DNA of 64,000 bases, taken from contig NZ_RDBE01000006.1 in NCBI RefSeq assembly GCF_003674065.1, positions 248,001 through 312,000 on the forward strand. The letters run 5' to 3'. Origin of the DNA: Nocardioides mangrovicus (GTDB lineage: Bacteria; Actinomycetota; Actinomycetes; Propionibacteriales; Nocardioidaceae). Shown piece after piece: positions 7,037-16,516 of the stretch (the first letter of the stretch is position 1; every line of letters begins with the position of its first letter). The position numbers and the translations under genes were made by a program. The notes beneath the pieces were generated by a model. That model ran no database searches, had not been told where the DNA came from, and saw only the letters and a list, made by a program, of their open reading frames with translations.

Positions 7037-9871
7037 GTGCCCCGACACAGCGACCAGACGACCGAGCAGATGATCGAGGCGGACCGGCGCGAGCCCGACG
7101 TCGCCCAGTTCGCCGGCGGCGTCTCCTCCGACGCCCACCACGCGGCGCTGCGCGCATCGGTGCGGCTGCTGGGCCGGCTGCTGGGCGAGGCGCTCACGCG
7201 GCACGAGGGGGCCGACCTGCTCGAGCTGGTCGAGCGGGTGCGCGGGCTGGCGCGCGAGCCCGAGGACGAGGACCTGCACGCGCTGCTGGCCGAGGTCGAC
7301 CCGGCCACCGCGGTGGTGCTGGCCCGGGCCTTCACGGCGTACTTCCAGCTGGTCAACGTCACCGAGCAGCAGCACCGCTACGCCGAGCTCGCGACCGGAG
7401 AGGCGGGGCCGCTGGCGGTCGCCGTCGAGCGGATCGGCGCCGCACTGGCCGGTGGCGACATCGACGCCGACCTGGTCGCCGACGTGCTCGCGCGCCTGGA
7501 GTACCGCCCGGTCTTCACCGCCCACCCCACCGAGGCCAGCCGTCGTTCGGTGCTGGAGCTGCTGCGCAAGGTGGCCGACCAGACCACTGCCCTGGCCGAC
7601 GCCAGCCGGCCGGCCCAGGAGCGGCCGCTGGCCGAGCGACGGCTCGCCGAGCTGGTCGACCAGCTCTGGCAGACCGACGAGATCCGGATCGCCAAGCCCG
7701 ACCCCAGCGACGAGGCGCGCACGGCGATCTACTACCTGCAGTCGCTGGCCGAGGACGTCGTGCCGGGCCTGCTGGCCGAGCTCGACCGCGTGCTCGCCGG
7801 CATCGACGTCGAGCTGCCCGCCACGGCGCGGCCGCTGCGGTTCGGCACCTGGGCCGGTGGCGACCGCGACGGCAACCCGAACGTCACGCCCGAGATGACG
7901 CTGCAGGTGCTCGAGCTGCAGCACGACTTCGGGCTGCGCACGCTCATCGCGCAGGTCGAGGACCTGCTGCGCGAGCTGACGACGTCCTCGCGGATCGTCG
8001 CGGTGAGCGAGGAGCTCATGAGCAGCCTGCAGCAGGACGCCGCTGCGCTGCCGGTCACCTGGGAGTCGGTGCGCCGACTCAACGCCGAGGAGCCCTACCG
8101 GCTCAAGCTCAGCTTCATCCGCGTCCGGCTGCAGCGCACGCGCGACCGGCTGGCCGCCGGCACCGCGCACGAGCCGGGCCGCGACTACCTGGGACTCCCC
8201 GAGCTCATCGACGACCTGGTGCTCGTGCGTGACTCGATGCTCGCCGACGGCGACCGGCTCACCGGCGACGGCGCTATCCTGCGCGCGATCCGCACCGCCG
8301 TCGCGATGGGCGCGGGCCTTGCCACGATGGACGTCCGCGAGCACAGCGGGAAGCACCACGCGGCGCTGGCCGAGCTCTTCGACCGGCTCGGCGAGCTGTC
8401 CACGCCGTACGAGGAGCTGGACCGCGAGGAGCGCAAGGAGCTGCTGTCGGCCGAGCTGCGCGGCCGGCGTCCCCTGGTCGGTGCGGGCGTCGACCCCGGA
8501 CCGGCGGCCACGGCGTCGCTGGACCTGATGGCCTCGATCCGCACCGCCCTGGACACCTACGGCCCCGACGTGGTGGAGACCTACATCGTCTCCATGACCC
8601 ACGACGTCGACGATCTGCTCGCCGTGGTGCTGCTGGCCCGCGAGGCGGGGCTGGTGGAGATCGGGCGCGACGCCGCCGCGACCACGGCCCGGCTCGGGTT
8701 CGCGCCGCTGTTCGAGACGGTGGCCGAGCTGGAGCTGGCCGGACCGCTGCTGCGCACCCTGCTGGAGGACCCCGGCTACCGCCGCGTCGTGGCCGCGCGC
8801 GGCGACGTGCAGGAGATCATGCTCGGCTACTCCGACTCCTCCAAGGACGCCGGCATCGCCGCCTCGCAGTGGCAGATCCACCGCGCGCAGCGGGCGCTGC
8901 GCGACATCGCCCGCGAGTTCGGCGTGGTGCTGCGGCTCTTCCACGGCCGCGGCGGCTCGGTGGGACGCGGGGGCGGCCCGACCGGCGAGGCGATCATGTC
9001 GCAGCCCTACGGCAGCCTCGACGGACCGATCAAGATCACCGAGCAGGGCGAGGTCATCTCCGACAAGTACACGCTGCCCACGCTGGGCCGGCAGAACCTG
9101 GAGACCGCCCTGGCCGCCGTGCTCGAGGCATCGCTGCTGCACCGCACCTCGCTGCTGCCGCCCGACGTGCTCGAGGGCTGGAACTCCACGATGGACCTGG
9201 TCGCCGGCCGCGGCCAGGAGGTCTACCGCACCCTCGTGCGCGATCCCGAGCTGGTGCCCTTCTTCTCCGGCGCGACGCCGGTCGACGAGCTCGGCAAGCT
9301 CAACATCGGCTCCCGGCCCTCCAAGCGCCCGGGTGGCGCGGGCGGCCTGGACGACCTGCGGGCGATCCCCTGGGTGTTCGGCTGGACGCAGTCGCGGATC
9401 ATCCTGCCCGGCTGGTACGGCGTCGGCTCGGGGCTGGCTGCCGCGCGCGAGGCGGGCCGCGGCGAGACGCTGGCCGAGATGTACGGCTCGTGGGCGTTCT
9501 TCCGCACCTTCGTCTCCAACGTCTCGATGACGCTGGCCAAGACCGACCTCGACATCGCCGCCCGCTACGTGGAGGCGCTCGTGCCCGGCGCCGCGACGCA
9601 CCTGTTCGACTCGATCCGCAAGGAGCACGCCCGCACGGTGAGCGAGGTGCTGGCGGTGACCGGGCAAGCCGAGCTTCTGGAGTCCGCCCCCGTGCTGCGC
9701 CGCACCCTCGAGCTGCGCGACCACTACCTCGCGCCGCTGCACGCTCTCCAGGTCTCGCTGCTGGCCCGCACCCGCGCCGTGCCCGACGGCGAGGAGCCCG
9801 ACCCGGACCTGCAGCGGGCCCTGCTGCTCACCATCAACGGCATCTCCGCCGGGCTACGGAACACGGGCTGA
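7037..9871 (+). CDS. ppc: Phosphoenolpyruvate carboxylase
   Basis: 944 aa, full length for the bacterial enzyme, GTG start. It carboxylates phosphoenolpyruvate with bicarbonate to oxaloacetate, refilling the TCA cycle in the cytoplasm. Signature blocks: FTAHPTEASRRS (catalytic His, about residue 163), GTWAGGDRDGNPNVTPE (about residue 275), MLGYSDSSKDAG (about residue 595) and the active-site loop FHGRGGSVGRGGGPTGEA (about residue 636). The C-terminus NTG is the conserved end of PEPC. The gene has its own leaderless-type promoter and is not in an operon with the divergent radical SAM gene. Confidence 0.97.
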   Translation: MPRHSDQTTEQMIEADRREPDVAQFAGGVSSDAHHAALRASVRLLGRLLGEALTRHEGADLLELVERVRGLAREPEDEDLHALLAEVDPATAVVLARAFTAYFQLVNVTEQQHRYAELATGEAGPLAVAVERIGAALAGGDIDADLVADVLARLEYRPVFTAHPTEASRRSVLELLRKVADQTTALADASRPAQERPLAERRLAELVDQLWQTDEIRIAKPDPSDEARTAIYYLQSLAEDVVPGLLAELDRVLAGIDVELPATARPLRFGTWAGGDRDGNPNVTPEMTLQVLELQHDFGLRTLIAQVEDLLRELTTSSRIVAVSEELMSSLQQDAAALPVTWESVRRLNAEEPYRLKLSFIRVRLQRTRDRLAAGTAHEPGRDYLGLPELIDDLVLVRDSMLADGDRLTGDGAILRAIRTAVAMGAGLATMDVREHSGKHHAALAELFDRLGELSTPYEELDREERKELLSAELRGRRPLVGAGVDPGPAATASLDLMASIRTALDTYGPDVVETYIVSMTHDVDDLLAVVLLAREAGLVEIGRDAAATTARLGFAPLFETVAELELAGPLLRTLLEDPGYRRVVAARGDVQEIMLGYSDSSKDAGIAASQWQIHRAQRALRDIAREFGVVLRLFHGRGGSVGRGGGPTGEAIMSQPYGSLDGPIKITEQGEVISDKYTLPTLGRQNLETALAAVLEASLLHRTSLLPPDVLEGWNSTMDLVAGRGQEVYRTLVRDPELVPFFSGATPVDELGKLNIGSRPSKRPGGAGGLDDLRAIPWVFGWTQSRIILPGWYGVGSGLAAAREAGRGETLAEMYGSWAFFRTFVSNVSMTLAKTDLDIAARYVEALVPGAATHLFDSIRKEHARTVSEVLAVTGQAELLESAPVLRRTLELRDHYLAPLHALQVSLLARTRAVPDGEEPDPDLQRALLLTINGISAGLRNTG

Positions 9872-9937
9872 GACTGGTCTGCTCGGGGGCAGTGGTACGT
9901 CGGACCGGGGAGCGACCCGGGGCCGCCACCGGGTCGA

Positions 9938-9943
9938 TAGGTT
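9938..9943 (+). promoter_or_regulatory. -10 box TAGGTT before the ChaA-like antiporter
   Basis: TAGGTT, six bases, then ATG 9950: same spacing as at ppc. Confidence 0.5.
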
Positions 9944-9949
9944 CTAGCC

Positions 9950-11041
9950 ATGGCAGGCACGGCGACCAGTACCCGCCTCAACGCGATCGTCCCGCCGGTG
10001 GCACTCGCCGTCCTGGTGGTCTCGCTGGTGACCCACCCCACCGGACCGGTGCTGGTGCTGCCGGCCCTGGCGCTGGGCGCGGCGGTGCTCAGCGCCGTGC
10101 ATCACGCCGAGGTGGTGGCGCACCGCGTGGGCGAGCCGTTCGGGTCGCTGGTGCTCGCCGTCGCCGTGACGATCATCGAGGTCGGGCTGATCGTGACGCT
10201 CATGGTCAGCGGCGGCGACGACTCCACCACGCTCGCGCGCGACACCGTCTTCGCGGCTGTGATGATCACGACCAACGGCATCCTCGGCCTCTCGCTGCTG
10301 CTGACCGCGATGCGGCACCACACCGCGATCTTCAACCCCGAGGGCACGGGGGCCGCCCTGGCCACCGTCGGCACGCTGGCGGCGCTGTGCCTGGTCTTCC
10401 CCACCTTCACCACCACCCGCAGCGGACCGCAGTACTCCGGCGCGCAGCTGGCTTTCGCCGCAATCGCCTCGCTAGTGCTCTACGGGCTGTTCGTGGTGAC
10501 CCAGACCGTCCGCCACCGCGACTTCTTCCTGCCCGTCGACGACGACGGCCGGCCCCGCCAGGAGGAGCACGCCGACCCGCCGAGCACCCGCGAGACGCTG
10601 ATCAGCCTGGGGCTGCTGCTGGTCTCGCTGGTCACCGTCGTCGGTCTGGCGAAGGTCGAGTCGCCGGCGATCGAGTCCGGCGTGCGCGAGCTCGGCTTCC
10701 CGCAGGCCTTCGTCGGCGTCGTCATCGCGCTGCTGGTATTGGCCCCGGAGACGATCGCCGCCGCCAACGCCGCCCGCCGCGACCGGGTGCAGATCAGCCT
10801 CAACCTGGCGCTCGGCTCGGCGATGGCCAGCATTGGGCTGACCATCCCCTCCCTGGCGGTGGCCACCATCTGGCTCGACACCCCGCTCCACCTGGGGTTG
10901 GGCGCCACTCAGATCGTGCTGCTGGTGCTCTCGGTGGTCGTGGCCACGCTCACCGTCGTGCCAGGACGCGCGACGCGGTTGCAGGGCGGCGTGCACCTGG
11001 TACTGCTGGCTGCGTTCCTGTTCTTGTCGATCCAGCCCTGA
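9950..11041 (+). CDS. Calcium/proton antiporter, ChaA/CaxA family
   Basis: 363 aa, about 11 hydrophobic segments. The two inverted repeats of the Ca2+:cation antiporter fold are visible as GEPFGSLVLAVAVTIIEVGL in the first half and APETIAAANAARRDRVQIS followed by NLALGSAMASIGLTIPS in the second; the acidic residues in these blocks form the cation site in the family. A hydrophilic loop around residues 183-215 (DDDGRPRQEEHADPP) separates the halves. It is expected in the cytoplasmic membrane, exchanging Ca2+ or Na+ for H+. It ends 9 bases short of the convergent glycosyltransferase. Confidence 0.8.
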   Translation: MAGTATSTRLNAIVPPVALAVLVVSLVTHPTGPVLVLPALALGAAVLSAVHHAEVVAHRVGEPFGSLVLAVAVTIIEVGLIVTLMVSGGDDSTTLARDTVFAAVMITTNGILGLSLLLTAMRHHTAIFNPEGTGAALATVGTLAALCLVFPTFTTTRSGPQYSGAQLAFAAIASLVLYGLFVVTQTVRHRDFFLPVDDDGRPRQEEHADPPSTRETLISLGLLLVSLVTVVGLAKVESPAIESGVRELGFPQAFVGVVIALLVLAPETIAAANAARRDRVQISLNLALGSAMASIGLTIPSLAVATIWLDTPLHLGLGATQIVLLVLSVVVATLTVVPGRATRLQGGVHLVLLAAFLFLSIQP

Positions 11042-11050
11042 TGTCGGGGG

Positions 11051-12694
11051 CTATGGCGCACTCTCGAGACGAACCCGTCGTCGCTTGTCGCGTGACTCAC
11101 GAGCCCTGCGTTCCTGACCAGTGGGAGGCAGTTCTGGAAAATCCGGTGTGAAGCGGTCGTTCGTGGGTCGCCCCCACCGACGACGGATCGCTCGATACTC
11201 CCAATCGGCGACCGCACCTTTACGCGTCATCGTCTCGAAGTGGAACAACTCGCAGGTGGCAACGAAGACGGTCCGATAACCGAGGAACTCGATCTTGTAG
11301 CTGAAGTCGACGTCGTTGAAACTGTTCCACAACTCCTCCGAGAGACCCCCGACCTCCAAGAAAGTCTCGCGGCGGATACCGACACAAGCACCGGTGACGC
11401 CGCTCACCTCACGATTAATGCCGAGAATCCCAAAGGGGCCGTAGTCGTCTCTCTCCCACTCACGGAACGGGTGGATGTAATAGCCACGACTCCACGCGAG
11501 GCCCGCATGCTGGAGAGTGCCACTGCTGTAGGACAGCTTCGCACCGGTCATGCCGACCGACTCCTCCTCCAGCGGGGCGAGCAGGGTCTCCAGCCAGCGA
11601 TCACTCACTACCTCCGTGTCGTCGTTGAGGATGACGATGCGGTCGCCGGTCGCTCGCAGCACACCGAAATTGACTTTGCGGCTGTAGTTGAATTTTTCAC
11701 GGAAGTACACCAGGACCAGTCGGTCGCCCACAATCGCGCGGATCTCCTGCAGGACCTTCGGTGGAGTTGGCTCGTCGGCGACCACCACGACCTCGACGTT
11801 TGGATGCTCGGTGTGCTCGAGCGCCGTCCTCAACGCGTTGAGCACCATGACGGTAGGTCGTCCCCAGACCATCGCCGTTGAGCCGATGGTGGGCACGATG
11901 ATGCTGACCCGCCGCTCGGCCGGCAGCGTGCGCTCGATGCGATAGATCCCCGGACCGTGGAACTCGACGCGTCCCTCGATGCCGACTCGGTCCAGGTGTT
12001 CCTGCACCGCCCGCTGACCCGCGCTGAAGGCGTAGGGCTTCGCCTCCTCGTCTCCCACCGTCGACCCGGGGACCGCCCGCCAGCGGTACAGCACTTTCGA
12101 GATGTGCACGATGCGGCGGGCTCGCTCGGACACGCGGAGAACGAGATCGTGGTCTTGGGCCCCCTCGAAGCCCTCCCGGAAACCGCCAACCTCCCGCAAC
12201 AGGGTGGTCCGGTAGACGGACAGGTGATTGCAGTAGTTCTGCGCGCGCAGCCTCTCTGGCGACCAGTCCGGTTTCTTGAAGACGATGATTTCGCCGTCGG
12301 GGAAGGTGATCTCTTCGTCGGAGTAGAGGTAGTCGACGTCCTCCTCGGCCGCGATCGCGTAGGCATTCGCGCGCAGCGCGCGGGGGGTGAGCAGGTCGTC
12401 GTGATCGAGCAGAGCGATGAACTCACCGCGCGCAGCATCGATGCCGTCGTTCGATGCCACCGAGATGTGTCCGTTGGTCTCGCGTGCGATCACGCGGATG
12501 CGAGAATCCGCCGCCGCCGCCTCGCGCAGCGTCGGCAAGATGGCCGGGTCGGTCGAGCAGTCGTCGACCAGGATGAGCTCCCAATTCTCGAACCGCTGAT
12601 CACGTACCGATTGGATCGTCTCGCGGAGTGCCTCGACCGGAGGGTCGAAGACCGGTGTGATGATCGAGAACATCGGACGCTGCGGCTCGGTCAT
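11051..12694 (-). CDS. Tandem-domain GT2 family glycosyltransferase
   Basis: 547 aa with two GT-A domains. Domain 1 starts at once (FSIITPVFDPPVEALRETIQS) and carries the metal-binding DxD-type motif ALLDHDDLLTP near residue 95. Domain 2 starts near residue 262 (RRVSIIVPTIGS) with IVILNDDTEVVSDRWLE and the acceptor-loop region NSFNDVDFSYKI. Two-domain GT2 proteins of this kind extend surface polysaccharides. Its start overlaps the upstream methyltransferase stop (ATGA at 12692-12696), so the pair is translationally coupled. The DNA is visibly less GC-rich than the housekeeping genes around it. Confidence 0.8.
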   Translation of the reverse strand: MTEPQRPMFSIITPVFDPPVEALRETIQSVRDQRFENWELILVDDCSTDPAILPTLREAAAADSRIRVIARETNGHISVASNDGIDAARGEFIALLDHDDLLTPRALRANAYAIAAEEDVDYLYSDEEITFPDGEIIVFKKPDWSPERLRAQNYCNHLSVYRTTLLREVGGFREGFEGAQDHDLVLRVSERARRIVHISKVLYRWRAVPGSTVGDEEAKPYAFSAGQRAVQEHLDRVGIEGRVEFHGPGIYRIERTLPAERRVSIIVPTIGSTAMVWGRPTVMVLNALRTALEHTEHPNVEVVVVADEPTPPKVLQEIRAIVGDRLVLVYFREKFNYSRKVNFGVLRATGDRIVILNDDTEVVSDRWLETLLAPLEEESVGMTGAKLSYSSGTLQHAGLAWSRGYYIHPFREWERDDYGPFGILGINREVSGVTGACVGIRRETFLEVGGLSEELWNSFNDVDFSYKIEFLGYRTVFVATCELFHFETMTRKGAVADWEYRAIRRRWGRPTNDRFTPDFPELPPTGQERRARESRDKRRRVRLESAP

Positions 12695-13692
12695 CAGTCG
12701 CGGCCTCGCCGGGTCGGGTACGTTACCGCGCGGCCCACCCGCCAGGCCTTCGAGGCGTGCAGCTTCTCGAGCTCGTCCTCCTTGTCGTCCAGCGCATCTC
12801 GCAGGTCGCGGTTGCGCTTCCTGGCTGCTTCGAGCTCACGCTGCAACCGCACCTGCGAGGCCTCGAGCCCGATGACGTGATCGCGCGCACTGAGCGCGGC
12901 ATGGCGGGCCAGCAGCGCGTCGTCGTCGATCTCCACCTCGGCTCGGATGGTGTCGTACTCCGATGCCTCATCGGCCGGGCCCTCGACCTCGTCGTAACGA
13001 CGTTGCAGGTCGAGCAGCGCGCGCCGCTTCTCGATCACCTCGTTACGCATCGGCTCCATGCGCGCTTCGTAGCGTTCGACCAGCGCTCGCGGAGCCAGCT
13101 CCGCCCTTTGGAAGACGATCGCCCAGGGCGCTAGGAACGTGGAGTCGACGTCCACCCGTCGGAAGAAGCCGCGCTCCGCGAACCAGGCCGCCCATTGCGC
13201 GGTGGGGTTGGTGTTGACGTGCGTCGATTCTTCGTAGTCGTTGGGGCAGGAGCTGAACAAGACCGTGTCGGTCGCCGCGCACATCGCGTCGATCGCCTTC
13301 TGCGCGTCGCGCGGCTCCATGTGCTCGAGGACTTCACAGCAGGTCACGACGTCGTAGCGACCCTCGATCGGCTCGGTGGCCGAACCGACACGAAGCCGGT
13401 CGCGCACGTCCGGATGAGCGCCGGAGATCGCGTCCTCGGAGATGTCGAAGCCTCGAGCGTCGACGCCGCGCGCGACCAGCGCCTGGACCAGGATCCCCCT
13501 GGCACAGCCCACGTCAAGCGCCGTGGTCGGAGCCAGTGCACCGACGATACGGTCCGCGACGCCGAGGAAGAAGTTTCGCCAGTGCTCAGTCTCCCATGCG
13601 TACTCACCACCGACGGGGTCGTAATGCAGGTAGTAGCGGGCTGAGTAGTCGGAGGAGGTGGTCTCCGGCGTCGCGGCTTCGGGTATCGACAT
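12694..13692 (-). CDS. Class I SAM methyltransferase with C-terminal coiled coil
   Basis: 332 aa from ATG 13692; an in-frame TTG at 13704 has its GGAG too close to serve. The SAM-binding glycine motif is LDVGCARG near residue 60, with the acidic strand end FDISED and post-motif VVTCCEVLEHMEP. After residue 210 comes a long coiled coil (LQRELEAARKRNRDLRDALD) and the tail SKAWRVGRAVTYPTRRGRD. The domain plan matches actinobacterial sugar methyltransferases in surface glycan clusters. The acceptor is unknown. It is coupled to the downstream glycosyltransferase by a 4-bp overlap. Confidence 0.7.
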   Translation of the reverse strand: MSIPEAATPETTSSDYSARYYLHYDPVGGEYAWETEHWRNFFLGVADRIVGALAPTTALDVGCARGILVQALVARGVDARGFDISEDAISGAHPDVRDRLRVGSATEPIEGRYDVVTCCEVLEHMEPRDAQKAIDAMCAATDTVLFSSCPNDYEESTHVNTNPTAQWAAWFAERGFFRRVDVDSTFLAPWAIVFQRAELAPRALVERYEARMEPMRNEVIEKRRALLDLQRRYDEVEGPADEASEYDTIRAEVEIDDDALLARHAALSARDHVIGLEASQVRLQRELEAARKRNRDLRDALDDKEDELEKLHASKAWRVGRAVTYPTRRGRD

Positions 13693-13737
13693 GGCCTGAA
13701 GCAAATCTCCGTCGTCAAGGGGTCAGCTGCTGGCACG

Positions 13738-15552
13738 TTACCCGAGACGACGTGCCCCTGCCGCCTCGGCATGCCGATGCTCGTCCCCATCGTTGGAGGC
13801 CACTGCGACAGCGCTCGGCTCCGGTTGTTCGTAGACCGGCCCCTGCAGTACGTGTCGGGTAACGGACTCTGTTCGCCGCAGGAGCGCGAACGAACCGATC
13901 ACGACCATGGCGCCGAGGTAGATCATCGTCAGTCCCGACGCGTTCAGCGGCGTCGTGCCGGTCGGGCCTCGCTCGCTGTAGCAGACGGCTACGTAGACCA
14001 GCGAGAGCGCGATCAGGGTCTCACCCAGGCCGGTTATCCGCTCGCTGTACCACGCGAAGGGCACCGCCAACAGGATCACGATCCAGACATAGCTGCCTTG
14101 GTGGACGATCGCGTCCCTGCCCGAGTAGAGGGTGACTATCCAGAACGCCACCGACGCAAGGCTCGAGTGGAGAAGGACAGTGACCGCCGATGCGTGGGGC
14201 CCCCGGGTCGGCGACCACGCAAGTGTCCACCATGTAGTTCGCTTCCGTAGCAGATGGATCACCAGCCCCACGCTTAGTATCGAGCCCCACCCCAACGCCC
14301 AGGACGTGTCGTAGAAGTCCTGATCGCGCACGCTCCTCACCCATTGAGCCCCGATGGCGAGGTGGCCGCTGGGATCGAGGTTCAGCACGTGTCCGAGGTT
14401 GTGCCACCGGGCCCCCACGATTTCGCCGACCGACTGCTGGTCGTAGCGGCGCACCATCGCGTGAAGCAGACCCTCGTTCGTCGGTTGCCGGATGCCGGCG
14501 AAATACAACTTCATGAGGCGTCCACTGAACGGGTCGCGATAGGTCCCGTAGAGCTGCCATGGCAGATAGACCGCCGCGCTCGCCAGCAACGCCGCCGCAA
14601 CTGCCGCCACCCGCTCGCGACGGGCGGCCAGGCGAAGCGTGAGTATTCCGATCAAGAGGAACATCGGTGCGGAAAAGGCGACCGCACCGTGGCCGAGGTA
14701 CGCCAGGACGGCCAGCACTGCCGCCGCCACGAATCGCGAGGAATCGAATCGACGTTGGTGGATGAGCACGTGAAGCAGCAGGGTCACACACCCCAACGCA
14801 AAGCCCGCACACATCAGTTTCGGCCAGGTATAGATGATGTTGCGGAAGAAAACAGGCGTCACGCCGCAGAACAGCAACGTGAGATGAGCCGACCGCCGCG
14901 AGAAGCCGATGACGCGGAGTAGCGCCGTCAGCGTTACACAGACGAGAAGTTGCGCGACGACGCTCGTCGCGAAAGCGACGGCCAGCACGTGCGGCGCGTA
15001 GACCTGCGCCGAGCGCGGCACGCCGATCAGCAGCGCGAGCGAGCGATCGAGCAGCAAGAGACCGGACTGGAGCGGAGGGCGGTCACTGCCGTTCCACAGT
15101 TCGAAGAACCCGGTCGTGTTCACGCCTCGCCACAGCGCGTCCTCGAAGAGGTGCTGCAGCACATTGTCAGGCGGCTCGTAGCGAAACCGGGCGGCGACGG
15201 TGACGAAGGGCTGTGACGCGCCGCCGTACATGAGCGCCAGTCCGAGGCTCGCACCCACGATGCCGACGGCGAGCAGCGCCGTTGGCGCCCAGCTCCGCCA
15301 TGCACGCCACACTCGCGCTCGTACCACGACGCCGATGGCGGCGGTCGTGACCACGAAGGAGCAGGCGATGCCCAATAGCGGCCCGATCCAGAAGAGGACC
15401 CACTCAAGCTGCGCAATGAGCCCGACGCCCAGCAGGCCGTAGGTACCGGCGAGAACGGGTGCGTCGAACCACCAACGCCGAGTGAGTACCACAGAGGCGC
15501 CACCGAGCACGCCGATCGACCCCAGAGCAAGAGCCAGCGCGATCAGCAACAT
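13738..15552 (-). CDS. Polytopic membrane protein, possible GT-C type glycosyltransferase
   Basis: About 604 aa from ATG 15552; an in-frame ATG at 15609 would add 19 residues. Roughly 12-14 hydrophobic segments are separated by a large early extracytoplasmic loop (FRYEPPDNVLQHLFEDALWR to GSDRPPLQSGLLL, about residues 125-165). The size, the early loop with acidic residues and the helix pattern resemble the mannosyl/arabinosyl-transferase-like GT-C membrane enzymes that use polyprenyl-phosphate sugars, but no diagnostic motif is certain. The C-terminal 35 residues are hydrophilic and Glu/Ala-rich. It sits between two methyltransferase genes of the glycan block. Confidence 0.5.
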   Translation of the reverse strand: MLLIALALALGSIGVLGGASVVLTRRWWFDAPVLAGTYGLLGVGLIAQLEWVLFWIGPLLGIACSFVVTTAAIGVVVRARVWRAWRSWAPTALLAVGIVGASLGLALMYGGASQPFVTVAARFRYEPPDNVLQHLFEDALWRGVNTTGFFELWNGSDRPPLQSGLLLLDRSLALLIGVPRSAQVYAPHVLAVAFATSVVAQLLVCVTLTALLRVIGFSRRSAHLTLLFCGVTPVFFRNIIYTWPKLMCAGFALGCVTLLLHVLIHQRRFDSSRFVAAAVLAVLAYLGHGAVAFSAPMFLLIGILTLRLAARRERVAAVAAALLASAAVYLPWQLYGTYRDPFSGRLMKLYFAGIRQPTNEGLLHAMVRRYDQQSVGEIVGARWHNLGHVLNLDPSGHLAIGAQWVRSVRDQDFYDTSWALGWGSILSVGLVIHLLRKRTTWWTLAWSPTRGPHASAVTVLLHSSLASVAFWIVTLYSGRDAIVHQGSYVWIVILLAVPFAWYSERITGLGETLIALSLVYVAVCYSERGPTGTTPLNASGLTMIYLGAMVVIGSFALLRRTESVTRHVLQGPVYEQPEPSAVAVASNDGDEHRHAEAAGARRLG

Positions 15553-15613
15553 CGCATCACCAACGTCTCCTCTACCTGGGCGACCGGCATCGCTGTTGAG
15601 CTCGACCATCTCC

Positions 15614-15643
15614 GAGCCCACCGCGCCCGAGCCCACCGCGCCT
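15614..15643. repeat. 15-bp tandem repeat, two copies
   Basis: GAGCCCACCGCGCCC at 15614-15628 is repeated with one change at 15629-15643, and a third partial GAGCC follows. It lies just before the membrane protein gene on the minus strand, overlapping its possible longer N-terminus. Confidence 0.6.
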
Positions 15644-15777
15644 GAGCCAACCCGGGCAAGGTGCTAAGGACCCAGAAGCCCCATCAACATACGTCGAGCC
15701 TGGCCTACGGTCGCCTATTCCCGGCCAGTCGCGACGCTCAAGAACAACGACCGTTCCTTTAGCCCGCCACCAACCGT

Positions 15778-16464
15778 CTACCAATGGGCTGTACCGACCA
15801 TCTCGTGGTGCGGTGGCGCCACCTTGCCCTTCTCGAAGACCACGATGCTGTCGTAGAAATGCATCGACCGCGTCGTACGGGTGAACCGCGAGACCGCGAA
15901 GTCGTCTTGCTGGGAGTGCCACGCGTTCAGCTGGTCGGTCTTGCCCTTTGCGAACTCCATGAAGGTGCCGGGACGATGGAGACCTCCGTCGTAGCCCGGC
16001 CAGTAGCTGGTATGGAGGTCCTCGATCAAGAAGACGCCTCCCGCACGGACGCGAGGGTAGAACACCTGGAAGGTGGCGATCTGCTGCTCGGGTCGGTGCC
16101 CGCCGTCCTCTATGAGGACGTCGACCGGGCCGATCTTCGCTGCGATGTCCTTCAGGAACGTCTTGTCGGCCTGGTCACCGATGAAGACGGTTGTGCCGGC
16201 GTCGTCGCCGAAAGCCTCGCACCGCGGATCGATGTCGATGCCGTAGATGCGCGCCCGAGGACCGAAGTAGTCGCGCCACATCTGTAGCGAGCCGCCGTGA
16301 CTCACGCCGAACTCGACAATGGTCACGTCCTGACCACGGAACCTGGAAAAGTGTCGATCGTAGATCTCGAAGTAGTGAATCCACTTGTGGACCAGACGCC
16401 CCTCGTGGCGGCGAAACCAGGTCTCCAGGGGATTGGTCCGACGTCGTCGCCACGGCAGCCTCAT
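15778..16464 (-). CDS. Class I SAM-dependent methyltransferase (MycE-like)
   Basis: 228 aa. VEFGVSHGGSLQMWRDYFG near residue 50, then IYGIDIDPRC and VDVLIEDGGHRPEQQ, follow the order seen in sugar O-methyltransferases of the MycE / macrocin O-methyltransferase kind, in which the acidic and His residues around EDGGH bind metal. The start is fixed by a TAGGTT box 6 bases upstream. It is likely to modify a surface-glycan sugar, given the glycosyltransferase block downstream. The convergence with MycE is by pattern only, so the exact subfamily is uncertain. Confidence 0.65.
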   Translation of the reverse strand: MRLPWRRRRTNPLETWFRRHEGRLVHKWIHYFEIYDRHFSRFRGQDVTIVEFGVSHGGSLQMWRDYFGPRARIYGIDIDPRCEAFGDDAGTTVFIGDQADKTFLKDIAAKIGPVDVLIEDGGHRPEQQIATFQVFYPRVRAGGVFLIEDLHTSYWPGYDGGLHRPGTFMEFAKGKTDQLNAWHSQQDDFAVSRFTRTTRSMHFYDSIVVFEKGKVAPPHHEMVGTAHW

Positions 16465-16470
16465 ATGGCC

Positions 16471-16476
16471 AACCTA
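16471..16476 (-). promoter_or_regulatory. -10 box TAGGTT, leaderless promoter of the methyltransferase at 16464
   Basis: TAGGTT on the minus strand, six bases, then ATG 16464. It separates the glycan gene transcriptionally from rodA upstream of it. Confidence 0.5.
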
Positions 16477-16516
16477 GGCGTCGTGATGTCTGATGGGGCC
16501 CGTCGTCGGCGTGTCG

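Noticed and set aside
6914-9742. Long minus-strand frame opposite ppc
   Set aside because: Typical GC-rich antisense shadow with Arg/Gln/Gly-rich composition; ppc itself has every motif.
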